Shown piece after piece: positions 1 to 4,542 of a stretch of DNA of 6,513 nucleotides (its first letter is position 1; every line of letters begins with the position of its first letter). The DNA is from Candidatus Glassbacteria bacterium RIFCSPLOWO2_12_FULL_58_11. GTDB lineage: Bacteria > Gemmatimonadota > Glassbacteria > GWA2-58-10. The notes under the pieces were generated by a model. It worked only from the letters and a program-made list of their open reading frames with translations, was not told where the DNA came from and made no database searches. Location of the stretch: the NCBI GenBank assembly GCA_001780825.1, contig MFIX01000217.1, positions 1 to 6,513 on the forward strand, written 5' to 3'. Both the position numbers and the translations under genes were made by a program.

Positions 1-425
1 CACAGCTTGGTGGCCCCGTAATGGTTCAGAGGATTGACCGCCTTGTCCGTGCTGGTGGTGATGACCCGCCCGACCCGGGCCTCGCGGGCCACCTCGATCA
101 CGTTCTGAGTCCCGTAGATATTGGTTTTCACGTATTCATAAGGGTTGTATTCGGCCTGCGGCACCTGTTTCAAGGCGGCGGCGTGAATAATCACATCCAT
201 GTCCTCGGCGGCCTCGAGCAGGCGGCTCCTGTCCCGCACATCGCCGATCACGTAGCGCACTTTCCCGTTATGCAGGCGGGACATCATCTCGAACTGCTTG
301 GTCTCATCCCGGCTGAAAATAACCAGCCGATTGAGATCGTAGCGCTTCATTAGCGTGAAACTGCAGCGTTGGCCGAACGAGCCGGTGCCGCCGGTTATGA
401 GGATACTTTTACCATCCAGTTCCAT
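1..425 (-). CDS. pseB: UDP-GlcNAc 4,6-dehydratase (inverting), PseB-type, N-terminal part
   Basis: Catalyses the first step of pseudaminic-acid-type synthesis: dehydration of UDP-GlcNAc with C5 inversion, NADP-dependent, in the cytoplasm. Translating the minus strand from the ATG at 425-423 gives 141 residues, open at the window edge; the family is usually about 330 residues, so over half is missing. Visible: nucleotide-binding TGGTGSFG (residues 11-18), FSRDE (37-41), GDVRD (61-65), HAAALKQVPQAEYNP (81-95), then STDK (125-128) and YGATK (136-140). By alignment with the FlaA1/PseB family, D127, K128 and Y136 are the catalytic residues. The YGATK form favours PseB over the related CapE/FnlA enzymes, which carry a Met in place of this Tyr. 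It lacks the membrane-spanning N-terminus of WbpM-like homologues. An AGGA Shine-Dalgarno lies 7 nt upstream of the ATG. It is the last gene of a same-strand sugar-gene cluster, 184 bp after the HEAT-like gene. Confidence 0.9.
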   Translation of the reverse strand, partial: MELDGKSILITGGTGSFGQRCSFTLMKRYDLNRLVIFSRDETKQFEMMSRLHNGKVRYVIGDVRDRSRLLEAAEDMDVIIHAAALKQVPQAEYNPYEYVKTNIYGTQNVIEVAREARVGRVITTSTDKAVNPLNHYGATKL

Positions 426-609
426 CAGGCATTCCTGTCAGGATTGTGTAATGTCAGTGAAAGCAGGCCACGGCCGGCAAAGCGCCCGGTACGCTTCAGG
501 ATAGCGGCAATAAACGTACCAGACCCAGCGGCTGAAGCGCCGGGAGACTGCTTCTCTCCCGCTCCGGGCTGAATTATCAGGCGGGAAAAATCGGAATGGA
601 CGGAGAGGA
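426..609. other. Intergenic gap before pseB, with a small hairpin
   Basis: 184 bp between the HEAT-like gene and pseB, both minus strand. It holds a perfect 7-bp inverted repeat, CGGGAGA at 541-547 and TCTCCCG at 555-561, with a 7-nt loop. No T-tract follows on either strand, so it is not an obvious intrinsic terminator; it could be an mRNA 3'-end or processing hairpin. I see no convincing -35/-10 pair for pseB, so read-through from the upstream operon is possible. The open frame covering much of this gap (425-676, minus) has no recognisable protein features and overlaps the HEAT-like gene. Confidence 0.4.
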
Positions 610-1230
610 TCAGTCGAACAGGCTGCCCTCGCGCTCGATATCGGCCTCGATCGTCAGGAAACCCTGTTCCTCCCATTTATGCAGATTCAGCTCCTGAAGT
701 GCACAGATAATGGACTCCCTGACAACGCCGCCGGTCACCAGGCGCAATTCCTCGAGCAGTTCGCTGATGCCCCGTGCCCTTCTCTCGGCCAGCGAGACCA
801 GGGCCTCCACCGCGGCTTCCTTGTCCGAATCGGTCGCCGGGGCGGCACTGCGCACCAGCTCGGCCAGAAATGGCACGCAGCGCCGGGTGCCGACCTTTCC
901 CAATACGCGGATACATTCGCAGCGCACTGCGCCGTAAGCGGACTCATTGGCTTTGAACAGATTGACGATATGGCGGGCCAGCGGCTTCTCGCAGTCCCGG
1001 ATACCTAGCAGGGACAGCCCATCCAGGGCAGCCAGGGCCACATCCGGTTTGCCTCCGGTTACCAGCACCATCAGCGGCCCGGCCAGCTCCTCCCGGTCTT
1101 CGACCCAGCCCAGGCTGAGCATGGCCTGGCGGAGTTTTACCGGGTCGGCTTCATCGATACGCGACCGGATATATTCCAGTATCGCCTCCCGGCTGCCATT
1201 ATCCAAAGGTTTGAATTCAAGCGGATCCAT
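610..1230 (-). CDS. HEAT-repeat-like hypothetical protein
   Basis: A 206-residue soluble protein with no signal peptide or membrane segment. From about residue 46 to 182 it is a run of paired amphipathic helices with HEAT/armadillo spacing: DVALAALDGLSLLG (63-76), AYGAVRCECIRVLGKVG (98-114), then CVPFLAELV (118-126), EAAVEALVSLAE (138-149) and RESIICALQELNL (171-183). Such solenoids usually bind other proteins, and no catalytic motif is visible. The C-terminal 25 residues are acidic. The ATG at 1230 is preceded by AGGG 8 nt upstream, and the gap from the RmlD-like gene's stop is only 12 nt, so the two are probably co-transcribed. Function in a sugar cluster is unknown; a scaffold or partner role is only a guess. 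Assignment to HEAT is by eye from the helix pattern. Confidence 0.75.
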   Translation of the reverse strand: MDPLEFKPLDNGSREAILEYIRSRIDEADPVKLRQAMLSLGWVEDREELAGPLMVLVTGGKPDVALAALDGLSLLGIRDCEKPLARHIVNLFKANESAYGAVRCECIRVLGKVGTRRCVPFLAELVRSAAPATDSDKEAAVEALVSLAERRARGISELLEELRLVTGGVVRESIICALQELNLHKWEEQGFLTIEADIEREGSLFD

Positions 1231-1242
1231 TCCCCTATCCCT

Positions 1243-2094
1243 TCACTCATCATATTTTTTGAGGACTTCGACAGCACCGGTGAACCGCCGGCCGAGAATT
1301 TTTTCGGCCTGGGTGCTGTCCAGAGAGCAGTCCGCCGGCCTTAGCATCCCGGACTCCCGGCTGGAGCCCGGCTTCACCCTGTCCGTGGGGTAGCCGAAGG
1401 CACGCAGCAGGTGTGTGCCCAGCCACAAGCGGCTCACACGGTCCGGGCCGGCCAGGTGGAGCAGGCCCGGCTGGCGCCTGCCGGCCAGGTCGAGAATCGC
1501 CCGGGCCAGCTCATTTACCAGCACCGGCGAGCGGTATTCATCCGCAAAGAAAACGCAGCTCTCCCCCCTGGCGACTTTCTCCGTGGCAAAGCGCAGATGG
1601 CCGGGCAGCCTTTCCAGGTCGTACATCAACGAGGAGCGCACCACCAGGGCTCCCGGCAGGGTCTGCCGGACCGCCTGCTCGGCATCCAGCTTGTCCCGGC
1701 CGTAATCCAGCAGCGGGACCGGCTCATCCGCCTCGGAATATCCTCCCGCCCTACCGTCATAGACCAGGTCGGTGGAGACAAAGATAAAAAACGGCGGCGG
1801 ATCGAGACGGCTGCATGCCCCGGCCAGCAGCACGGTACCGTCATAAGTGACCGAGCGGTCATTCTGGCTGTAGGCCGTATGTATCACCACCTCGGGGCTG
1901 ACCCGGTTCACCAGTGCGCTAAGCTCCTCCCCTTTCCGCAGGTCGGCCATTTCCCAGTGCACGCCCGGACAGTCTGCGGGGCGGTTGTTCAGCCAGGTGG
2001 CCCGGACGGCGTACCCTTGAGCGGCAGCCCAATGCGTAAGCGCTCCGCCCAGATAGCCGCTGCCGCCGGTAATCAGCAAGCGTCTCCCGGTCAT
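1243..2094 (-). CDS. RmlD-like NAD(P)-dependent sugar-nucleotide reductase/epimerase (extended SDR)
   Basis: A 283-residue extended short-chain dehydrogenase, cytoplasmic. Residues 8-17 hold the Rossmann glycine motif (ITGGSGYLGG), D51 ends the adenine-side strand (MADL), and STDLVYDG lies at 107-114. The catalytic Tyr and Lys are Y131 and K135 in YGRDK. STDxVYDG followed by YGRxK is typical of dTDP-4-dehydrorhamnose reductase (RmlD) and its sugar-nucleotide relatives. The N-terminus differs from classical RmlD (GGSGYLG rather than GANGQLG), so the substrate cannot be named. The frame is open upstream to 2175, but the start is placed at 2094 because the Rossmann strand begins there, a GGGAGAAG Shine-Dalgarno precedes it, and this ATG overlaps the methyltransferase stop. 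With the PseB-like gene downstream it plausibly reduces or epimerises a nucleotide-linked keto-sugar. It lacks the C-terminal cupin of CapF/FnlB. Confidence 0.88.
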   Translation of the reverse strand: MTGRRLLITGGSGYLGGALTHWAAAQGYAVRATWLNNRPADCPGVHWEMADLRKGEELSALVNRVSPEVVIHTAYSQNDRSVTYDGTVLLAGACSRLDPPPFFIFVSTDLVYDGRAGGYSEADEPVPLLDYGRDKLDAEQAVRQTLPGALVVRSSLMYDLERLPGHLRFATEKVARGESCVFFADEYRSPVLVNELARAILDLAGRRQPGLLHLAGPDRVSRLWLGTHLLRAFGYPTDRVKPGSSRESGMLRPADCSLDSTQAEKILGRRFTGAVEVLKKYDE

Positions 2095-2096
2095 CA
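2092..2096 (-). promoter_or_regulatory. TGATG stop-start overlap (translational coupling)
   Basis: On the minus strand the methyltransferase stop TGA shares its last base with the ATG of the RmlD-like gene. A purine-rich GGGAGAAG about 6 nt upstream, inside the methyltransferase gene, can serve as ribosome-binding site. This fixes the downstream start and suggests coupled translation in one operon. Confidence 0.75.
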
Positions 2097-2855
2097 GCTC
2101 TTCTCCCTGCGGCAGACCGAGATCATCCGGTAGGATTTCGCCGGCACATACTCCGAGCGGTCGAAATCGCCCCACATCCCGGTCACCTTGAACCCGGCCC
2201 GTTCCAGGAGACGCACGATCGCCGCCTGGTCGAACATCCGGATCTCGAAGCCATAGATATGCGGCCGGCGCCCATCGCGCCAGAGCAGGGCCCGCTCGAC
2301 CCTCAGGAGATTGGTTTCAGGCTCGATCCGGCAGTCCTCGACCACATCGAAATTGGGATAGCTTTCCTCATACTTGCCGTCAAAGGCTTTCCGGGCCAGC
2401 GCCCAGTTGATCAGGTCGAGCAGGTAAATCCCACCCGGCCGTAACACCCGGGCGACCTCGCCCAGCACCAGATCGTCATCCTGCGGGTCTGTGCCGTAGC
2501 CGAAGGAGGTGTACATCTGAAAGGCCGCCGCGAAAGACCGGTCCGCGAACGGCAGGCAGCGCATGTCTCCCCGGGCCAGAGCCAGGCTGCCTTCCATGCC
2601 ACCCCTGGAGACGCCGGCCGCCCTCTGCAGGAAGTAACTCGAGCCGTCCAGGCCAACCACCCGGTTGCCCATTGCGGCCAAGGGCAGTGCGTGCCGGCCC
2701 CAGCCGCAGCAGAGATCGAGTACCGGAGCCCCGCCAACTTGTCCGAACAGCTCCTGCAATGCGACCAGCTGCACTGGAGTGTGACGGATTTCATCCTGGT
2801 AGAGCTCGATGGTGTGCGGACCGAACTTGTCGTCAAACCAGACCGGAAAAGCCAT
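2094..2855 (-). CDS. Class I SAM-dependent methyltransferase
   Basis: A 253-residue cytoplasmic methyltransferase of the Methyltransf_11/25 type. Motif I, binding S-adenosylmethionine, is VLDLCCGWGRH (residues 45-55). The acidic residue closing strand 2 is D70 (VVGLD), motif II-like ARGDMRCLPF is at 94-103, and the post-motif RVLRPGGIYLLDL is at 136-148. The last 100 residues form a variable substrate region (around YEESYPNFDVVED, 162-174) followed by LLERAGF, typical of the family's C-terminal strand pair. The CCGxGRH form of motif I is frequent in small-molecule methyltransferases, but the acceptor cannot be read from sequence; a surface sugar is inferred from the downstream genes. The ATG at 2855 has only a weak AAGAAG ribosome site 7-8 nt upstream. 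It is the first gene of the operon. Confidence 0.9.
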   Translation of the reverse strand: MAFPVWFDDKFGPHTIELYQDEIRHTPVQLVALQELFGQVGGAPVLDLCCGWGRHALPLAAMGNRVVGLDGSSYFLQRAAGVSRGGMEGSLALARGDMRCLPFADRSFAAAFQMYTSFGYGTDPQDDDLVLGEVARVLRPGGIYLLDLINWALARKAFDGKYEESYPNFDVVEDCRIEPETNLLRVERALLWRDGRRPHIYGFEIRMFDQAAIVRLLERAGFKVTGMWGDFDRSEYVPAKSYRMISVCRREKS

Positions 2856-2929
2856 TGGCGATCTTCTTTTCCAATATTAGCGCTACATTCTGGCGTCGCG
2901 TCTCGAAAATAATTTGCAATACTAAATGC

Positions 2930-2958
2930 ATTTTTTGGCCTTAACTAAACTTTCTCAA
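2930..2958 (-). promoter_or_regulatory. Candidate promoter of the methyltransferase operon
   Basis: On the minus strand TTGAGA (2958-2953, 5/6 to TTGACA) is followed by a 17-nt spacer and AAAAAT (2935-2930, 4/6 to TATAAT), in an AT-rich stretch. This predicts transcription starting near 2923 and a leader of about 70 nt. The -35 touches the first bases of the palindromic repeat at 2957. Confidence 0.3.
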
Positions 2959-2972
2959 ATCCCCCCTGGCCC
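2957..2972. repeat. Left part of an interrupted palindromic repeat
   Basis: AAATCCCCC (2957-2965) is the perfect inverse of GGGGGATTT at 3366-3374. Joined to the sequence at 3343-3374 it gives a 48-nt palindromic unit; the intervening DNA looks like an insertion. C-rich/G-rich hairpins bordered by AAATCCCCC and GGGGGATTT resemble interspersed repeats I associate with several Gram-negative genomes, from memory and not searched. Confidence 0.55.
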
Positions 2973-3026
2973 CAGCATTGTCCGGTTAGGAAATTGCTGT
3001 CTTGCCTTTCAAAAATTTTTCTTTCT

Positions 3027-3050
3027 CTGCTTTTGTTTCGGCAAAAGCAG
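3027..3050. repeat. 9-bp perfect hairpin inside the element
   Basis: CTGCTTTTG (3027-3035) and CAAAAGCAG (3042-3050) are exact inverses around TTTCGG. Read as plus-strand RNA, a U-G pair can close a UUCG tetraloop. No T-tract follows it on the plus strand. It is more likely a structural part of the element than a terminator. Confidence 0.5.
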
Positions 3051-3060
3051 CAAAACCAGT

Positions 3061-3255
3061 GGGGGCCGCGAACTCGCGCTGGCCTTGCCGCTATTTTGTC
3101 CTTCGGTGTCTCCGGCGCGAGCTACTCCGCTCCCTGGTTGCCGGGCACGCTCTGGCGAGCGAATTGCGCTCCGCACCACGGAGCACCTGAAGGCTTCGGT
3201 GTCCACGCGGCTATTACACGCTGCCCCAGTGCTGGCTCAGACAGGCGCGGCCCCC
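3061..3255. repeat. 195-bp structured block with perfect 10-bp inverted ends
   Basis: GGGGGCCGCG (3061-3070) is the exact inverse of CGCGGCCCCC (3246-3255). Between them are small perfect stems: CGCGA/TCGCG (3067-3078), CGCTC/GAGCG (3148-3161) and GCTCCG/CGGAGC (3168-3184). A 10-bp direct repeat, CTTCGGTGTC, occurs at 3101-3110 and 3194-3203, each near a CTATT. The block is much more GC-rich than the arms of the surrounding element. It may be a second, nested repeat or the element's folded core. No protein-coding signal is convincing. Confidence 0.45.
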
Positions 3256-3339
3256 GGAAAACCTGCTCCCGAGGGTCTTTCCATTTGTAAGCGCTGAAAG
3301 GTACCCTATGAAAAAACTAACCGGAAATTACTGCCCCGG

Positions 3340-3374
3340 CCCCCCTTTTTCAAAGGGGGGAGTGAGGGGGATTT
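3340..3374. repeat. Right part of the interrupted palindromic repeat, with 9-bp hairpin
   Basis: CCCCCCTTT (3340-3348) and AAAGGGGGG (3352-3360) form a perfect stem with a TTC loop, followed by GGGGGATTT (3366-3374). It begins 41 nt beyond the purQ stop and could protect or end the purQ transcript, but there is no U-tract in that direction. CCC at 3340-3342 also belongs to the right flank copy of the insertion. Confidence 0.6.
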
Positions 3375-3415
3375 AAAAATACTCTTCAAAATCAAGTTAT
3401 TTACATGACGTGATA

Positions 3416-4201
3416 CTAGCCGAAATATTCCACGGCATTGCGGAATATTTTCAGGCCGCGCCCCTCCTCGCCGTCCCCATTGCCCCGGGTCCAGCGTGGA
3501 TGCTGGTAACGGTGGACGAAAGCCTCCGGATGAGGCATCAGTCCGAAAATCCGGCCACTGGGGTCGCAGACGCCGGCGATATCCTCCTCGGAGCCGTTCG
3601 GATTGGCCGGGTAAGCCGCCGGACGGCTGCCGTCGGGCATCGAGTACCGCAGGGCGAACTGTCCATCGCGGGCGAGCTTTTCCAACAAAGCGCGGTCGCC
3701 GACATAAAATTTGCCCTCGCCGTGACGGACCGGCAGCTCCAGCCAGTCCATGCCCCGGGTAAAGACGCAGCGGCTGCCCGGCTCCACTTGCAGCCGGACC
3801 CAGCGGTCCTCGAATTTGCCGCTGTCGTTAAAAGTCACCGTGGCTGTCTGGCGGACATTCTGCTCCTCGCCGCCGGGAAGCACGCCGAGCTTGACCAGCA
3901 CCTGGAAGCCATTGCAGATCCCGAGCACCAGCCTGTCCGCCCGGAGAAAATCCAGAAAGGCCTCGCCCAAACGGTACTTGAGCTTGTTCGCCAGGACCTT
4001 GCCCGAGGCGATATTATCGCCGAAAGAAAAGCCGCCGGGGACAACGAGAATCTGGAAGCGCTCCAGGAGCGCCGGGTTTGCGATCAGATCGTTGACATGC
4101 ATGCGCTCCGCTCCGGCCCCGGCCAGGCTGAATGCCTCTTCAGTTTCATAATCGCAATTTATTCCGAAGCCGGTCAGAACCAGAGCCTGGGGTTTTGCCA
4201 T
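3416..4201 (-). CDS. purQ: FGAM synthase, glutamine amidotransferase subunit PurQ
   Basis: Class I glutamine amidotransferase that hydrolyses glutamine and passes ammonia to PurL for FGAR to FGAM conversion, step four of purine synthesis; cytoplasmic. The 261-residue product starts with LVLTGFGINCDYET (7-20), the usual PurQ opening. The oxyanion-side VVPGGFSFGD is at 53-62, the nucleophile is C96 in LGICNGFQ, and H224 and E226 in MPHPE complete the triad. PNGSEEDIAGV (201-211) is also characteristic. It is longer than the roughly 227-residue Bacillus PurQ, with extra sequence around 110-150 and near the C-terminus. The frame is open to 4231, but the ATG at 4201 has an ideal AAGGAG 6 nt upstream and begins the family's conserved region. 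It shares strand with purL but is separated from it by 341 bp containing an opposed small gene, so it probably has its own promoter. Confidence 0.95.
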   Translation of the reverse strand: MAKPQALVLTGFGINCDYETEEAFSLAGAGAERMHVNDLIANPALLERFQILVVPGGFSFGDNIASGKVLANKLKYRLGEAFLDFLRADRLVLGICNGFQVLVKLGVLPGGEEQNVRQTATVTFNDSGKFEDRWVRLQVEPGSRCVFTRGMDWLELPVRHGEGKFYVGDRALLEKLARDGQFALRYSMPDGSRPAAYPANPNGSEEDIAGVCDPSGRIFGLMPHPEAFVHRYQHPRWTRGNGDGEEGRGLKIFRNAVEYFG

Positions 4202-4239
4202 TCCGCTCTCCTTAACAGGCTTGAAATCCACGCCTGAAA

Positions 4240-4266
4240 ATTATTCTGGTATATTTCGTGCAGCAA
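4240..4266 (-). promoter_or_regulatory. Candidate purQ promoter
   Basis: On the minus strand TTGCTG (4266-4261) and AATAAT (4245-4240, 5/6 to TATAAT) are separated by 15 nt, slightly short. Transcription would start near 4233 with a leader of about 30 nt containing the AAGGAG site. It overlaps the plus-strand extended -10 at 4247-4255. Confidence 0.25.
4247..4255 (+). promoter_or_regulatory. Extended -10 promoter for the 50-residue ORF
   Basis: TGG followed by TATATT (4250-4255, 5/6 to TATAAT) is a TGn-extended -10 element. There is no good -35 at 17 nt; TTGAAA at 4221-4226 is too far (23 nt). A start near 4262 gives a leader of about 44 nt that carries the palindrome at 4273-4288 and the AAAGGA ribosome site. 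Confidence 0.4.
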
Positions 4267-4272
4267 TGTTAT

Positions 4273-4288
4273 TTTAAAGCACTTTAAA
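4273..4288. promoter_or_regulatory. 16-bp perfect palindrome, possible operator
   Basis: TTTAAAGCACTTTAAA consists of exact 7-bp arms (4273-4279 and 4282-4288) around CA. It lies between the divergent starts of purQ (4201, minus) and the small ORF (4306, plus), upstream of the candidate purQ promoter and within the predicted leader of the small ORF. The symmetry suits a dimeric repressor, but it does not resemble the E. coli PurR box (ACGCAAACGTTTGCGT) as I recall it. The AT-rich composition makes chance occurrence possible. Confidence 0.35.
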
Positions 4289-4305
4289 TCAAAGGACCTA
4301 ATTAC

Positions 4306-4458
4306 TTGGCTCAACTCGAAATGCTTGGGAATTTTTTCAGGGAAATCTGGCAGGATTTCAAAGGCGAAAGCAGGGACAACCTGAAAATCCTGCTCTATTT
4401 TTTCATCCTGCTCGGGCTTTTTCTACTGGCTTTTTCCTTTTCCACTCCACGCCTTTAG
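4306..4458 (+). CDS. Small single-span membrane protein (hypothetical)
   Basis: A 50-residue frame on the strand opposite to purL and purQ, starting at TTG 4306 with AAAGGA (4291-4296) 9 nt upstream and ending at TAG 4456-4458. Residues 1-27 are polar and amphipathic (FFREIWQDFKGESRDNLK at 10-27). Residues 28-46 are an unbroken hydrophobic helix rich in Leu and Phe, and the tail is STPRL. This is the pattern of a small inner-membrane protein with a cytosolic N-terminal helix. An in-frame ATG at 4321 would shorten it by five residues but has no ribosome site. An extended -10 upstream and a short hairpin with T6 downstream make a complete little transcription unit. I recognise no family. Confidence 0.5.
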   Translation: MAQLEMLGNFFREIWQDFKGESRDNLKILLYFFILLGLFLLAFSFSTPRL

Positions 4459-4468
4459 CCCGTTAATA

Positions 4469-4487
4469 CGGCAGAGCCGCCTTTTTT
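4469..4487 (+). terminator. Weak intrinsic terminator after the small ORF
   Basis: CGGC (4469-4472), loop AGA and GCCG (4476-4479) form a 4-bp GC stem followed by CC and six T residues (4482-4487), 10 nt after the stop codon at 4456-4458. The short stem makes efficiency doubtful. Confidence 0.4.
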
Positions 4488-4490
4488 CTC

Positions 4491-4507
4491 CGGGAAAAGA
4501 ATTCCCG
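4491..4507. repeat. 6-bp hairpin in the convergent purL/small-ORF gap
   Basis: CGGGAA (4491-4496) and TTCCCG (4502-4507) are perfect inverses with a 5-nt loop, 36-52 nt past the purL stop. It could help end the purL transcript, but on the minus strand it is followed by GAGAAAAAA rather than a U-tract. Confidence 0.3.
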
Positions 4508-4542
4508 CAGGCAGGGCAGCTTTTTCCCCCTTTAAATTAATC

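Larger units (their letters stand above)
2973..3333. mobile_element. MITE-like non-coding insertion of about 361 bp
   Basis: The left end CAGCATTGTCCGGTTAG (2973-2989) matches the inverse of the right end (3317-3333, read on minus as CAGTAATTTCCGGTTAG) at 14 of 17 positions, including an unbroken CCGGTTAG. The flanks are CCCTGGCCC (2964-2972) and CCCCGGCCC (3334-3342), 8/9 identical, as expected of an old 9-bp target duplication. Deleting the element and one flank copy restores a 48-nt palindrome. No transposase fragment is recognisable: the open frames inside are low-complexity and lack start context. It is therefore a non-autonomous element, or an insertion sequence reduced to its ends. The family is not identified; a 9-bp duplication would suit IS4-like elements, as inference only. 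Confidence 0.6.

Noticed and set aside
1411..2133. Long plus-strand open frame of 240 codons
   Set aside because: It lies antisense within the RmlD-like gene, whose motifs are unmistakable. The plus-strand product has no recognisable domain, and long antisense frames are expected in GC-rich genes.
2095..2175. Upstream extension of the RmlD-like gene to an ATG at 2175
   Set aside because: The extra 27 residues precede the Rossmann strand, overlap the methyltransferase coding sequence and look like out-of-frame translation of it; the ATG at 2094 has a ribosome site.
2926..3297. Plus-strand open frame of 123 codons in the gap after purQ
   Set aside because: It crosses the left boundary of the inserted element and its inverted repeats, has low-complexity content and shows no transposase motif.
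3340..3360. C6/G6 hairpin as an intrinsic terminator of purQ
   Set aside because: On the minus strand the stem is followed by CCGGGG, not a U-tract; it fits better as part of a palindromic repeat.
4202..4231. Upstream extension of purQ to 4231
   Set aside because: The ten extra residues are not part of the family and would place the AAGGAG ribosome site inside the gene.
3410..4237. Plus-strand open frame of 275 codons over purQ
   Set aside because: It mirrors purQ almost end to end. PurQ has the full catalytic triad and an ideal ribosome site, while this frame has neither domain nor start signal.
4202..4542. Purine riboswitch upstream of purQ
   Set aside because: I could not find the paired stems and conserved loops of a purine aptamer; the AT-rich palindrome is too short.
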